A stretch of 64,000 bases of DNA from NCBI RefSeq assembly GCF_014873955.1, contig NZ_JADBED010000001.1, positions 434,001-498,000 on the forward strand. Direction: 5' to 3'. The position numbers and the translations under genes were made by a program. Under the pieces are notes generated by a model, which was not told where the DNA came from, ran no database searches, and saw only the letters and a list, made by a program, of their open reading frames with translations. Source of the DNA: Nesterenkonia lutea. GTDB lineage: Bacteria > Actinomycetota > Actinomycetes > Actinomycetales > Micrococcaceae. Below are positions 50,646 to 58,462 of this stretch, piece by piece (within the stretch, counting starts at the first letter, position 1; the number at the start of each line of letters is the position of its first letter).

Positions 50646-50709
50646 CTTCCTGGCTGGTTGAGTTATCCGGTGGGAACGTTTCCGCCGGATAACTCAACCA
50701 GCCAGGAGG
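50646..50709. repeat. 64-base palindrome between fumC and the NUDIX gene
   Basis: A 32-bp uninterrupted inverted repeat centred between 50677 and 50678, containing GGCTGGTTGAGTTATCCGG in its 5' arm. Only three positions deviate from perfect pairing, and all three become G-U pairs in plus-strand RNA. It is likely the fumC 3'-end hairpin or transcription barrier. It has no U-run. Confidence 0.8.
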
Positions 50710-50728
50710 TTTGGCAGGTTCAGGTGTC

Positions 50729-51238
50729 TCAGCTGAGGAATCGGGCGGGGGCTCCAGCGTCCAGGGCCCAGTCGATGACCATCCGCTGGTCCTCGCTGAT
50801 CGGCTCGGGCAGCGCCGAGACGCGGAACCAGCCGACCTCCACGGACTCCTCGTCGTTGACCCGCGCGTCGCCCGAGAGTGCCTCCATCTCCAGGACGGTG
50901 TCCAGGTAGCGGCAGGCGTCGCCGTTGGGATAGCGCACCAGCCCGGTCGCGAAGACCCCGGCCACCCGCACGGCTCGGGCGATCACCCCGGTCTCCTCCT
51001 GCACCTCGCGGGCAGCCCCGAGAGCGGGGTCCTCTCCCGGGTCCAGGATCCCGGAGGTCACGGTCCAGGCCCCGTTGTCGGCGCGGCGCACCAGCAGCAC
51101 CTCGGCCTCGGCGCTGACGCCGTCCTCCGTGTCCACTGGATCGGGCCGACGGATCACCACGCCGCGGGTCGCGGGGACCCACAGCTCCTTGGTGCCGATG
51201 TCTTGACGCAGAGCTTTGATGAAATCAGGGGTGGGCAT
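50729..51238 (-). CDS. NUDIX hydrolase
   Basis: A 169-residue pyrophosphohydrolase. The complete Nudix box is GILDPGEDPALGAAREVQEE followed by TGV (Gly-x5-Glu-x7-Arg-Glu-x2-Glu-Glu-x-Gly), near residues 82-104. It is flanked by the strand VLLVRRADNGAWTVTSG before and VAGVFATGLVRYPNGDACRY after. Typical activity is removal of nucleotide diphosphate groups from damaged nucleotides or dinucleotide polyphosphates; the substrate cannot be assigned. ATG 51238 follows TAGGGT by six bases. The stop is 19 bases from the long palindrome shared with fumC. Confidence 0.88.
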   Translation of the reverse strand: MPTPDFIKALRQDIGTKELWVPATRGVVIRRPDPVDTEDGVSAEAEVLLVRRADNGAWTVTSGILDPGEDPALGAAREVQEETGVIARAVRVAGVFATGLVRYPNGDACRYLDTVLEMEALSGDARVNDEESVEVGWFRVSALPEPISEDQRMVIDWALDAGAPARFLS

Positions 51239-51242
51239 GGCC

Positions 51243-51776
51243 TCACCCTAGCGAGATGCCTCCGCTGAGAGTCAACGCCAGCGCCGTGCCCAGAAGCAGG
51301 AAGGGGCCGAAGGGAACGGTGGTCTTGGCGGTGGCCCGCCCGGAGATCAGCAGCGCCGCGGAGACCAGCCCGCCGAGCAGGAAGGACAGGACGACGGCGA
51401 CCAGCACCGTGGCCCAGCCGAGGAGCCCCGCGTAGAGCCCCAGGACGACGGCGAGCTTGACATCGCCCATGCCCAGGGCTCGGGGGCTGATCATTCGCAC
51501 CACCAAGAAGGCCGTGCCCCAGATCAGCGCGGCGGCGAGGGCGCGCAGCGCCACGAGCGGCTGACCCAGCAGCAGCGCCGCGGGGATCAGCAGTCCCACA
51601 GCGACGCCGGCCCAGGGGTAGATGATGCGATTGGGGAGTCGGTGCTCGCGCAGGTCGCTGAAACTCAGAGCCAGCGCGCAGACGGCGAAGACCACCCCGC
51701 CGAGGAGCAGCAGCAGTCCCGCCATCACGCGGGCGAGCGAGCCCGAGGCGAGCAGCTCGACGATGAACGCGATCAC
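51243..51776 (-). CDS. A24-family prepilin peptidase
   Basis: A 177-residue membrane aspartyl peptidase with about six helices. The two catalytic Asp regions are SFSDLREHRLPNRIIYPWAG near residues 38-57 and RALGMGDVKLAVVLGLYAGL near 99-118 (the Gly-Met-Gly-Asp motif). It is the minimal form without an N-terminal methyltransferase domain. It would cleave leader peptides of type IV prepilin-like proteins such as Flp/Tad pilins, but no pilus genes are nearby. GTG 51776 follows TAGGGT by six bases. The gene ends four bases before the NUDIX start. Confidence 0.88.
   Translation of the reverse strand: MIAFIVELLASGSLARVMAGLLLLLGGVVFAVCALALSFSDLREHRLPNRIIYPWAGVAVGLLIPAALLLGQPLVALRALAAALIWGTAFLVVRMISPRALGMGDVKLAVVLGLYAGLLGWATVLVAVVLSFLLGGLVSAALLISGRATAKTTVPFGPFLLLGTALALTLSGGISLG
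51245..51250 (-). promoter_or_regulatory. Leaderless -10 box for the NUDIX gene
   Basis: TAGGGT on the minus strand ends six bases before ATG 51238. It overlaps the last codons and stop of the upstream peptidase gene. Confidence 0.5.
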
Positions 51777-51782
51777 GGCACC

Positions 51783-51788
51783 ACCCTA
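51783..51788 (-). promoter_or_regulatory. Leaderless -10 box for the prepilin peptidase gene
   Basis: TAGGGT on the minus strand ends six bases before GTG 51776. The same hexamer is used by the next gene. Confidence 0.5.
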
Positions 51789-51853
51789 GAGGGCATCACC
51801 CCGTCAGGGAATGGCGATGACCCGGCTGTGGAGCCCAGGGGTGGGGAGCGGGC

Positions 51854-52483
51854 TCAGACCTCGCCGATGCTGGTGACCACGTCGGCCCGGCCCTCGTCCA
51901 GCCGATAGGTCACGCCCATGACCGCTGTGCGGCCCTCGGCCACGGCGTCGTGGAGCACGCGGGAGTGGTCGACGATCCGGTGTGCCGTCTGCTTGACGTG
52001 TTCCTCCACCGTGTCGTTGACGCTGGTGATGCCGGCGCGCTGGGCGGCGAGCACCGAGGGGGTGATCCGTTCGACCAGGCTGCGCACGAACCCGGTGGGG
52101 GTGATGCCGGAGTCCACGGCCTGCACCGCGGCGGAGACAGCGCCGCAGGAGTCGTGGCCGAGCACGACGATCAGCGGGACCTTCAGCTCGGAGACGCTGA
52201 ACTCGAGGGAGCCGAGCACGGCGTCGTCGGTGACCTGCCCGGCGGTGCGCACCACGAAGATGTCGCCCAGGCCGACGTCAAAGATGATCTCCGCGGCCAG
52301 TCGGGAGTCCGAGCAGCCGAAGATGACCGCGACGGGGTGCTGAGAGTCGGTGAGGGAGGAGCGTCGGGCCGCATCCTGATTGGGGTGTTCGGACTCCCCG
52401 GAGACGAAACGTTCATTGCCGGCCTTGAGCCGGTTCCAGATCTCAGCGGGAAGCGGCTGGGCCGCTGTGGTCGATGCCGTCAT
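51854..52483 (-). CDS. Beta-class carbonic anhydrase
   Basis: A 209-residue zinc enzyme interconverting CO2 and bicarbonate. Zinc ligands are the Cys in VIFGCSDSRLAAEIIFD near residue 56 and the His-x2-Cys in VLGHDSCGAVSAAV near 108-111; the Asp-Arg dyad of CxDxR is intact as Ser-Asp-Ser-Arg. The N-terminal helix (EIWNRLKAGNERFVSGE) is typical. ATG 52483 overlaps the stop of the DUF4245 gene by four bases, so both are on one transcript and translation is coupled. Confidence 0.94.
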   Translation of the reverse strand: MTASTTAAQPLPAEIWNRLKAGNERFVSGESEHPNQDAARRSSLTDSQHPVAVIFGCSDSRLAAEIIFDVGLGDIFVVRTAGQVTDDAVLGSLEFSVSELKVPLIVVLGHDSCGAVSAAVQAVDSGITPTGFVRSLVERITPSVLAAQRAGITSVNDTVEEHVKQTAHRIVDHSRVLHDAVAEGRTAVMGVTYRLDEGRADVVTSIGEV

Positions 52484-53109
52484 TCGGAAGCTCCTCCGTC
52501 GTCGTCCTCTGTTTCTACCTCAACATCGATCGCTTCGGTGACAGCTTGGAGGAAAGTCTCAAACTCCGCGTCATCGGCGGTGCCGCCCAGCACGATAGCC
52601 GTGCCGTCGATGGTGTTCTCCTCGGCCGACAACACGTAGTACCGGCGGTCCTCATCCTCGTTCTCGCGGATCTCGAAGCTCAGTCCGTTGACGGTCTCCT
52701 CACCGACGGCACCGGCCTGGCCGGTCTCCTCGTTGACCCAGGCGGGGTTGGGCTCATCGGTCTGCGCGAAGCTCAGGAAGCTCTGCTCGTCGATCGAGTA
52801 GCCGACCTCCCAGGCCGTGACGCCGAGCTCCGCGCGGTTCTCCCACCGGGCGTAGTTCGCGCTCCATTCCGCAGGAAGGTCCGGGACGATGGCGGCATAG
52901 TCGGTCACGTCATTGGTCCACCCGGCGGCTTCACCGACATTCTCGTCCGGGGTGTAGCTGACGTCCTGTTCAGGCCGCAGCCCCATGACCGCGAAGACGC
53001 CCAGCAGGGTCACCGCCACCGTGATGACGATGCCGACGAGGGGCTGATTCATCCGCTTGGCCTGGGACTCGGTGAGCTGCGGGGTGGGGGTCTCTTCTTG
53101 CTCGGTCAC
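52480..53109 (-). CDS. DUF4245 membrane protein
   Basis: A 209-residue protein of the DUF4245 family. A short cytoplasmic tail (QLTESQAKRMNQPLVG) precedes one membrane helix (IVITVAVTLLGVFAVMGLRP, about residues 26-45) and an extracytoplasmic domain of 160 residues with the family blocks DYAAIVPDLPAEWSANYARW and TAWEVGYSIDEQSFLSFAQT. The C-terminus is very acidic (VETEDDDG). Function unknown; the family lies next to glpX in actinobacteria, as here. GTG 53109 is preceded by GACAAT six bases upstream. Confidence 0.85.
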   Translation of the reverse strand: MTEQEETPTPQLTESQAKRMNQPLVGIVITVAVTLLGVFAVMGLRPEQDVSYTPDENVGEAAGWTNDVTDYAAIVPDLPAEWSANYARWENRAELGVTAWEVGYSIDEQSFLSFAQTDEPNPAWVNEETGQAGAVGEETVNGLSFEIRENEDEDRRYYVLSAEENTIDGTAIVLGGTADDAEFETFLQAVTEAIDVEVETEDDDGGASE

Positions 53110-53121
53110 GCCCCCATTGTC
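53110..53121 (-). promoter_or_regulatory. Leaderless -10 box for the DUF4245 gene
   Basis: GACAAT (53116-53121, minus strand) and a six-base GGGGGC spacer precede GTG 53109. Confidence 0.45.
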
Positions 53122-53175
53122 GCACCGCCGACGGGGGTCTCTGTCGCACCGCTGACGGAGGTCTCTGTCGCACCG
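53119..53175. repeat. 24-base tandem repeat, 2.4 copies
   Basis: Units at 53119-53142 and 53143-53166, each beginning GTCGCACCG, differ at only two or three positions; a partial third copy runs to 53175. They lie between the divergent DUF4245 and glpX genes, next to the DUF4245 start. Confidence 0.75.
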
Positions 53176-53302
53176 CCCGCCGGCGTCGCAGCTCGCAATC
53201 TCCCGACGCGGTCTCCGGCAGCCTGGAGGCTCGCGGCTATGATCGTTGCAGGGTCGGCGACGAGGCCGGCCACATGCCGAGACGACAAGGTGGCCCCAGC
53301 CC

Positions 53303-54367
53303 ATGAACGATTCTTCGCAGCACCGCAGCAAACGCTCCGACGATGGCTCTTCCCAGGACTTCTCCCACCTCTCCGCTCGACTCGCTGTCGGGGACTCCGA
53401 ACCGGACCGCCACCTGGCCATGGAGCTGGTGCGCGTCACCGAGGCAGCGGCCATCGCCGGCGGCGCCTGGGTCGGCATGGGGGACAAGCTCACCGCCGAC
53501 GGTGCTGCAGTGGACGCCATGCGCTCCCTGCTGGACACGGTCAACGTCAACGGCGTCGTGGTGATCGGCGAGGGCGAGAAGGACGAGGCCCCGATGCTCT
53601 TCAACGGCGAGCGCGTGGGCAACGGCACCGGACCCGAGGCTGACGTCGCCGTGGACCCGATCGATGGCACGCGGCTGACCGCCCTGGGCTACAACAACGC
53701 GCTGGCGGTCCTCGCCGTGGCCGAGCGCGGCACCATGTTCGACCCCTCCGCCGTGTTCTATATGGACAAGCTGATCACCGGACCCGAGGCTGCCGACATG
53801 GTCGACCTGCGCCTTCCGGTCAAGCAGAACCTGCATCTGATCGCCAAGGCCAAGAACAAGCGCATCAACCAGATCAACGTCTGCGTGCTCGACCGCCCCC
53901 GACATTCCAAGCTCGTCGACGAGATCCGCGAAGCCGGAGCCCGCGTCCGCTTCATCATGGACGGCGACGTGGCCGGAGGCATCGCCGCGGCCCGCGAGGG
54001 CTCAGGAGTTGACGTGCTCATGGGCGTCGGCGGCACACCCGAGGGCATCATCACCGCCTGCGCCATCAAAGCCGTGGGCGGCGTGATCCAGGGCCGACTG
54101 GCTCCCGTGGATGAGGAAGAGGCGCAGAAGGCCCTCGACGCCGGCCACGACGTCAGCAGGATCCTCACCACTGACGAACTGGTCACCAGCGACAACTGCT
54201 ACTTCGCCGCCACGGGCATCACCGACGGTGATCTGCTGCGCGGAGTGCGATACCAGGGCGACAAGGTGAGCACCCAGTCCATGGTCATGCGCTCGAAGTC
54301 CGGGACCGTCCGGATCATCGACGCTGAGCACCAGGCTCGCAAGTGGGAGTCCTACACCCGCAACTGA
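53303..54367 (+). CDS. glpX: Class II fructose-1,6-bisphosphatase
   Basis: A 354-residue GlpX-type phosphatase, the gluconeogenic FBPase of most actinobacteria. Metal and substrate motifs are [15 protein letters not shown] near residues 87-101, [20 protein letters not shown] near 115-134, [19 protein letters not shown] near 216-234, and [20 protein letters not shown] 53303 has AAGGTGG eight bases upstream and gives the family N-terminus; the frame is open back to 53246. A TATGAT at 53238 may be its -10, so this gene has a leader. It diverges from DUF4245. Confidence 0.94.
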   Translation: MNDSSQHRSKRSDDGSSQDFSHLSARLAVGDSEPDRHLAMELVRVTEAAAIAGGAWVGMGDKLTADGAAVDAMRSLLDTVNVNGVVVIGEGEKDEAPMLFNGERVGNGTGPEADVAVDPIDGTRLTALGYNNALAVLAVAERGTMFDPSAVFYMDKLITGPEAADMVDLRLPVKQNLHLIAKAKNKRINQINVCVLDRPRHSKLVDEIREAGARVRFIMDGDVAGGIAAAREGSGVDVLMGVGGTPEGIITACAIKAVGGVIQGRLAPVDEEEAQKALDAGHDVSRILTTDELVTSDNCYFAATGITDGDLLRGVRYQGDKVSTQSMVMRSKSGTVRIIDAEHQARKWESYTRN

Positions 54368-54483
54368 CCGTCGCCCCGCTCAGCGGGCCGGTGCGGGTGC
54401 GGGTGAGCACCGGTGTGCACCGCGCCCTCGGAAATCCCGGGACGGTCTCTGCGGGAGGTGCTGACAGGCTCCCATCGCGTCGC

Positions 54484-54489
54484 TACTGT
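54484..54489 (+). promoter_or_regulatory. Leaderless -10 box for the small ABM-like gene
   Basis: TACTGT ends six bases before ATG 54496, supporting that start over the longer open frame. Confidence 0.5.
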
Positions 54490-54495
54490 GAAGCC

Positions 54496-54795
54496 ATGAC
54501 CTTCGCGAATGTGGGAACGCTGGGAGTCGCGTCAGGCTCGCGAGACGAGGTCGTCTCGATCCTCACCCGCCCCAATCCGGACCTGAAGCCAGCCGGCTGT
54601 CTTCTCTATGAGGTCGGTGTCAGCGATGAGCACCCGGACACCGTCTTCGTCATGGAACTCTGGAGCTCCGCCGTAGCCCATCAGAAGTCGCTCCAGCTGC
54701 CGAGCGTCCGCGCGCTCATCGCAGAGGCGATGCCGCTGCTCTCCGGGGCGATGGGCGGCGATCAGTTCGACGTCGCCGGCTCCCCGCTCCCATAG
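54496..54795 (+). CDS. Antibiotic biosynthesis monooxygenase-like (ABM) protein
   Basis: A 99-residue ferredoxin-like protein. Family features are the first strand and helix (TLGVASGSRDEVVSILTRPN), CLLYEVGVSDEHPDTVFVME at the second and third strands with Glu and Trp in MELWSSAVAHQKSLQLP, and the final strand region. It is probably a dimeric oxygenase or isomerase-like protein; specificity is unknown. ATG 54496 is fixed by the -10 box. It stands alone after glpX. Confidence 0.78.
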   Translation: MTFANVGTLGVASGSRDEVVSILTRPNPDLKPAGCLLYEVGVSDEHPDTVFVMELWSSAVAHQKSLQLPSVRALIAEAMPLLSGAMGGDQFDVAGSPLP

Positions 54796-54831
54796 CTCCG
54801 CGCCGCGGCTCTGCGTCACTGCACCTCGACG

Positions 54832-55110
54832 TCACTGCACCTCGGCGTCGGGCGGAGCAATGTTGTGCCGGCGGGCACCGTCGGCTGAGGCCACCCCCGT
54901 GACGGCGCTCAGATCCGGGCGCCGACGGTCGGCCTGGGCGGAGAGCCCCGCGGCCGATCCAGTCGGCTCCTCCGTGTAGCCGGTGATCTGGCCGAGACTG
55001 CGCAGGACCTTGTCGACGACCAGTCCCGCCTCTCGCAGCTCCGCTACCACCTCGTCCATGGCGTCGAGGTGATCGTCATCCACGGTGATGATCCACTGCT
55101 GCGCGCTCAT
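54832..55110 (-). CDS. Small I9-like protein overlapping a subtilase gene
   Basis: A 92-residue protein. Residues 1-48 form the beta-alpha-beta start expected of an I9 propeptide-like fold: QQWIITVDDDHLDAMDEVVA then LREAGLVVDKVLRSLGQITG. The remaining part is polar and low-complexity. Subtilase propeptides inhibit their own protease, and small free I9-like proteins can act in trans, so an inhibitor or chaperone role for the neighbouring S8 enzyme is plausible but inferred. ATG 55110 overlaps the S8 stop (ATGA), indicating coupled translation after the protease. No signal peptide, matching the cytoplasmic protease. Confidence 0.65.
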   Translation of the reverse strand: MSAQQWIITVDDDHLDAMDEVVAELREAGLVVDKVLRSLGQITGYTEEPTGSAAGLSAQADRRRPDLSAVTGVASADGARRHNIAPPDAEVQ

Positions 55111-56366
55111 GCCCGGGTGCTCCCTGGACCGGCGCTCCCTGATCCCGCGCTGTCAGACCGGGCGCTCCCTGACCCGGCACTCTCCGAGCCCGAGCTCTCC
55201 GGTGCCGCGCCCTCCAGCGGCGGAATGACGGCCAGCCCGGCGCCCACGTCTGCGATCTCCGCATCCTCGATCTCCTCCGCGGTCCGGATCAGCTCGTCCC
55301 AGAGCTCCTGGCCGCGCAGACCCGTCGCTCCGGCCACCACGGCGGCGATCCCGGAGACATGTGGCGCGGCCATGGAGGTGCCGCTGATGCTGCGGTACCG
55401 CTCCGGGTTCGGCCAGGAGGAGTAGATGTCCACTCCGGGGGCGGCGATGTCGACCTCTCCGCCGTCATGGGGCAGCGATCGCGCGGAGAAGTCCGCCACC
55501 TGCAACGCGGAGTCCAGCGCGGCCACCGCCATGACGAAGGGACTGTTCGCGGGAGCCCCCACGAAGCCCGGGTCTCCTGCGCTGCGTCCCGCGTTGTTCC
55601 CCGCCGCGGCGATCAGCAGGGAGCCCTGCTCCAGTGCGCGACGGCCCGCGGTCACGTACGGGGGATGGACCTCGCGCACATCCGCGCCCAGCGACATCGA
55701 GATGACCTGGCAGCCGTTCTGCAGCGCCCAGTCGATGCCCGCCAGGATCGAGGTGTCCGAGCCGGAGCCGTCCTTGCCCAGGACCTTGCCGGAGTAGATC
55801 TCCACCCCCGAGGCCACGCCGTAGCCGGGTCCGCTCTGCGTCGTCCAGGGCCCGCAGGCGGTGCCGATGCAGTGGGTCCCGTGGCCATGGGCATCCTCGG
55901 GTCCCTCCCCGGCGATGAAGGACTCCACAGTCACGCTGCGCGAGCCGAAGTCGGGGTGCCGCGCATCGAAACCGGTGTCGAGCACGGCCAGCCGCATGCC
56001 TTCGCCGGTCTGTCCGCCCTCCTGGGCCCGGTGGATCTGCACCGCCTGCAGCCCCCAGGTGAGCTCGGCGCTGTCCGCGGAACTCCTGGCCGCGGCCTCC
56101 ACCGGCCCCGCAGTGGGATCGGCGGCGCTCGGCGGAACTGTGGTGGCGTAATAGGTGAGCTCAGGGCTGTAGCTCATCGGCCGACGTCGTTCTCTGCACC
56201 TGCCGCTGAAAGCTTCCAGCTCTCCGGGCTCCCCGTCCACCACGCCCACGCCCAGGCGTGGAAAGTAGATGTCGGTGGAGAACCCCTGGGCGCTGAGCAG
56301 ACCCGGCGCCTCCCGTTCCAGCACCTCGGCATCGGAGGTGTCGAATGTCACCACAAAGCGTCCCAT
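55107..56366 (-). CDS. Cytoplasmic subtilisin-family serine peptidase
   Basis: A 419-residue S8 protease without a signal peptide. Residues 1-60 form a possible small beta-alpha domain (MGRFVVTFDTSDAEVLE) that may be a propeptide. The catalytic triad is Asp130 in LAVLDTGFDARHPDF, His162 in HGHGTHCIGTACG and Ser331 in SGTSMAAPHVSGIAAVV; the oxyanion Asn is in IAAAGNNAGRSAGD. The C-terminus is a Ser/Gly/Ala repeat tail (SAGSGSARSDSAGSGSA). ATG 56366 has GAGGGA upstream; the frame is open to 56396. The stop overlaps the start of a small I9-like gene, forming a two-gene unit. Physiological target unknown. Confidence 0.85.
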   Translation of the reverse strand: MGRFVVTFDTSDAEVLEREAPGLLSAQGFSTDIYFPRLGVGVVDGEPGELEAFSGRCRERRRPMSYSPELTYYATTVPPSAADPTAGPVEAAARSSADSAELTWGLQAVQIHRAQEGGQTGEGMRLAVLDTGFDARHPDFGSRSVTVESFIAGEGPEDAHGHGTHCIGTACGPWTTQSGPGYGVASGVEIYSGKVLGKDGSGSDTSILAGIDWALQNGCQVISMSLGADVREVHPPYVTAGRRALEQGSLLIAAAGNNAGRSAGDPGFVGAPANSPFVMAVAALDSALQVADFSARSLPHDGGEVDIAAPGVDIYSSWPNPERYRSISGTSMAAPHVSGIAAVVAGATGLRGQELWDELIRTAEEIEDAEIADVGAGLAVIPPLEGAAPESSGSESAGSGSARSDSAGSGSAGPGSTRA

Positions 56367-56526
56367 TGCTGTCCCGTCCCTCGCTGGAGCCCGCACGTGC
56401 GCACCAGGCTAGGGACGAAACCTGCATATCCGCCGAGTGCCCCGCCGAATCTCCAACTCTCAGCTGTCCGGGACCTCGTCCTCCGGCGCGGGTGTTTCCC
56501 TGTGCGGGCCCGGCGGGGTCATGGCG

Positions 56527-56532
56527 CATAAT
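56527..56532 (+). promoter_or_regulatory. Leaderless -10 box for purK
   Basis: CATAAT ends eight bases before GTG 56541 and excludes the in-frame TTG at 56532 as a start. Confidence 0.5.
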
Positions 56533-56540
56533 TGGGGACT

Positions 56541-57833
56541 GTGACGCGACAGGACAGCACCCCCACCCGAATCGACGCCCCCCGCAGCCCAGCCGGCACC
56601 CCGCGGGTCGGGGTGATCGGCGACGGTCAGCTGGCCCGCATGATGGCCCCGGCCGCCGTCGAACTCGGGATCGAGCTGCACCTGCTGGCCGGCTCCGCCG
56701 ACTCCTCCGCGGCCCAGGTCATACCGCACACCACGCTCGGGGACTACCGGGATCCGCAGCAGGTCACGGCCTTCGCCGCAGACCTGGACGTGATCACCTT
56801 CGATCATGAGCACGTCCCCGCCGAGGTGCTCAGCGCGCTCGCCGAGGCCGGCACCCCCATGCACCCGGGGCCCGCAGCGCTGATCTACGCCCAGGACAAG
56901 CTGGCCATGCGCCGGGCCGTCGAAGAACTCGGCCTGCCCAATCCGCGCTGGGCCGAGGTGCACACGGTGGCGGAACTGATCGACTTCGGCACCGAGTCCG
57001 GCTGGCCCGTGGTGCTGAAGACCCCGCGCGGTGGCTACGACGGCAAGGGAGTGCGGATGATCGACTCCGCTGCCGAGGCCGACGCCGCCCAGGACTGGTT
57101 CGACCGTGCGGCTGAGACTCCCACCGGCCTGCTCGCGGAGGAGAAGGTCCCCTACACCCGTGAGCTCTCCGCCCAGGTGGCGCGCTCCGCGGCGGGGGAG
57201 ACGGTGCTCTACCCCGTGGTGGAGTCCACGCAGACCAACGGGGTCTGTGACGAGGTCATCGCTCCGGCCCCGCACACCAGCGCCGCTCATATCGCCGCCG
57301 CGGAGCGGATCGCGCGGCGGATCGCGGAGAAGCTGCAGGTCACCGGGATGCTGGCGGTGGAGCTCTTCGAGATCAGCGAGGACGCGGGGGACCCCGAGGC
57401 CGGAATCGTGCCGGGAATCTACGTCAACGAACTGGCCATGCGCCCGCACAACTCCGGGCACTGGACCATGGACGGCTCCATCACCAGCCAGTTCGAACAG
57501 CATCTGCGCGCCGTGCTGGGCCTTCCGCTGGGCGCCACGGAGGTCAAGGGCGGGGCGGGCGGCTACACCGTGATGAAGAACCTGCTGGGCGGCTCCGCTC
57601 CGGGGGAGCGCTCCCTGCAGGGGTCCTTCCCGGCCGCGATGCGCCGCTCCCACGGCTCGAAGATCCATCTCTACGGCAAAGAGGCCCGCCCGGGTCGCAA
57701 GATCGGGCACGTGAACATCCTGACCCAGACGCGTTCTCCGCAGGAGAGCTGGGAAGCCCGCAGGTCGCGGCTGCAGCGCGTCCGCCGCGCCGCCGCCGAC
57801 GTGGCCGAGATCATCGTGGAAGGACCAGCATGA
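56541..57833 (+). CDS. purK: N5-carboxyaminoimidazole ribonucleotide synthase
   Basis: A 430-residue ATP-grasp enzyme that makes N5-CAIR from AIR, ATP and bicarbonate in purine synthesis. Markers are [18 protein letters not shown] (N-terminal fold, residues 22-39), [14 protein letters not shown], the ATP-grasp core [17 protein letters not shown] near 155-171, and the C-terminal [19 protein letters not shown]. The N-terminus has a 20-residue polar extension. GTG 56541 follows the -10 box. Its last bases overlap the purE start (ATGA), and purE in turn overlaps an LCP gene, giving a three-gene unit. Confidence 0.95.
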   Translation: MTRQDSTPTRIDAPRSPAGTPRVGVIGDGQLARMMAPAAVELGIELHLLAGSADSSAAQVIPHTTLGDYRDPQQVTAFAADLDVITFDHEHVPAEVLSALAEAGTPMHPGPAALIYAQDKLAMRRAVEELGLPNPRWAEVHTVAELIDFGTESGWPVVLKTPRGGYDGKGVRMIDSAAEADAAQDWFDRAAETPTGLLAEEKVPYTRELSAQVARSAAGETVLYPVVESTQTNGVCDEVIAPAPHTSAAHIAAAERIARRIAEKLQVTGMLAVELFEISEDAGDPEAGIVPGIYVNELAMRPHNSGHWTMDGSITSQFEQHLRAVLGLPLGATEVKGGAGGYTVMKNLLGGSAPGERSLQGSFPAAMRRSHGSKIHLYGKEARPGRKIGHVNILTQTRSPQESWEARRSRLQRVRRAAADVAEIIVEGPA

Positions 57834-58462
57834 CCAAGCCCAGCGCGCAGACCCCGGAGGGCTCCGCCCGAGACCCAGCCGGCGACCCCTCCCAGGATCC
57901 GGCCGGAAATTCGGCCGACGCTCCCGCCCAGACCACGGCCAAGGTCGCCCTGGTCATGGGCTCCAACTCGGACTGGCCCGTCATGCAGGCCGCCGCCCAG
58001 GCGCTGGACGAGTTCGGCATCGCCTTCGAGGCCGACGTCGTCTCGGCCCACCGCATGGCCGAGGAGATGATCCGCTACGGCAAGACCGCCCACACCCGCG
58101 GCATCCGGGTCATCATCGCCGGCGCCGGGGGTGCCGCCCACCTGCCCGGCATGCTCGCCTCGGTGACCCCGTTGCCGGTGATCGGCGTGCCGGTCCCGCT
58201 GAAGCACCTCGACGGCATGGACTCACTGCTGAGCATCGTGCAGATGCCGGCGGGGGTGCCCGTGGCCACTGTCTCGGTCGGCGGAGCGCGCAACGCGGGC
58301 CTGCTCGCCGTGCGCACACTGGCCGCCGGAGACACCTCCCAGGCCGCTGAGCTGCGCGCCAAGCTCCTGGACTTCCAGACCACCCTCGCCGCCGAGGCCC
58401 ACGCCAAAGGGGCCAAGCTGCGCGAGGAAGCCGCCGAACTGGGGACGTACCGCGCCCGATGA
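57830..58462 (+). CDS. purE: N5-carboxyaminoimidazole ribonucleotide mutase
   Basis: A 210-residue class I PurE converting N5-CAIR to CAIR, the step after PurK. Conserved segments are [35 protein letters not shown] with the catalytic His, and [20 protein letters not shown]. The first 40 residues are a Pro/Ala/Asp-rich extension absent from typical 165-residue PurE; the core probably begins near residue 41. ATG 57830 overlaps purK, and the purE stop overlaps the start of the LCP gene, so all three are translationally coupled. Confidence 0.94.
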   Translation: MTKPSAQTPEGSARDPAGDPSQDPAGNSADAPAQTTAKVALVMGSNSDWPVMQAAAQALDEFGIAFEADVVSAHRMAEEMIRYGKTAHTRGIRVIIAGAGGAAHLPGMLASVTPLPVIGVPVPLKHLDGMDSLLSIVQMPAGVPVATVSVGGARNAGLLAVRTLAAGDTSQAAELRAKLLDFQTTLAAEAHAKGAKLREEAAELGTYRAR

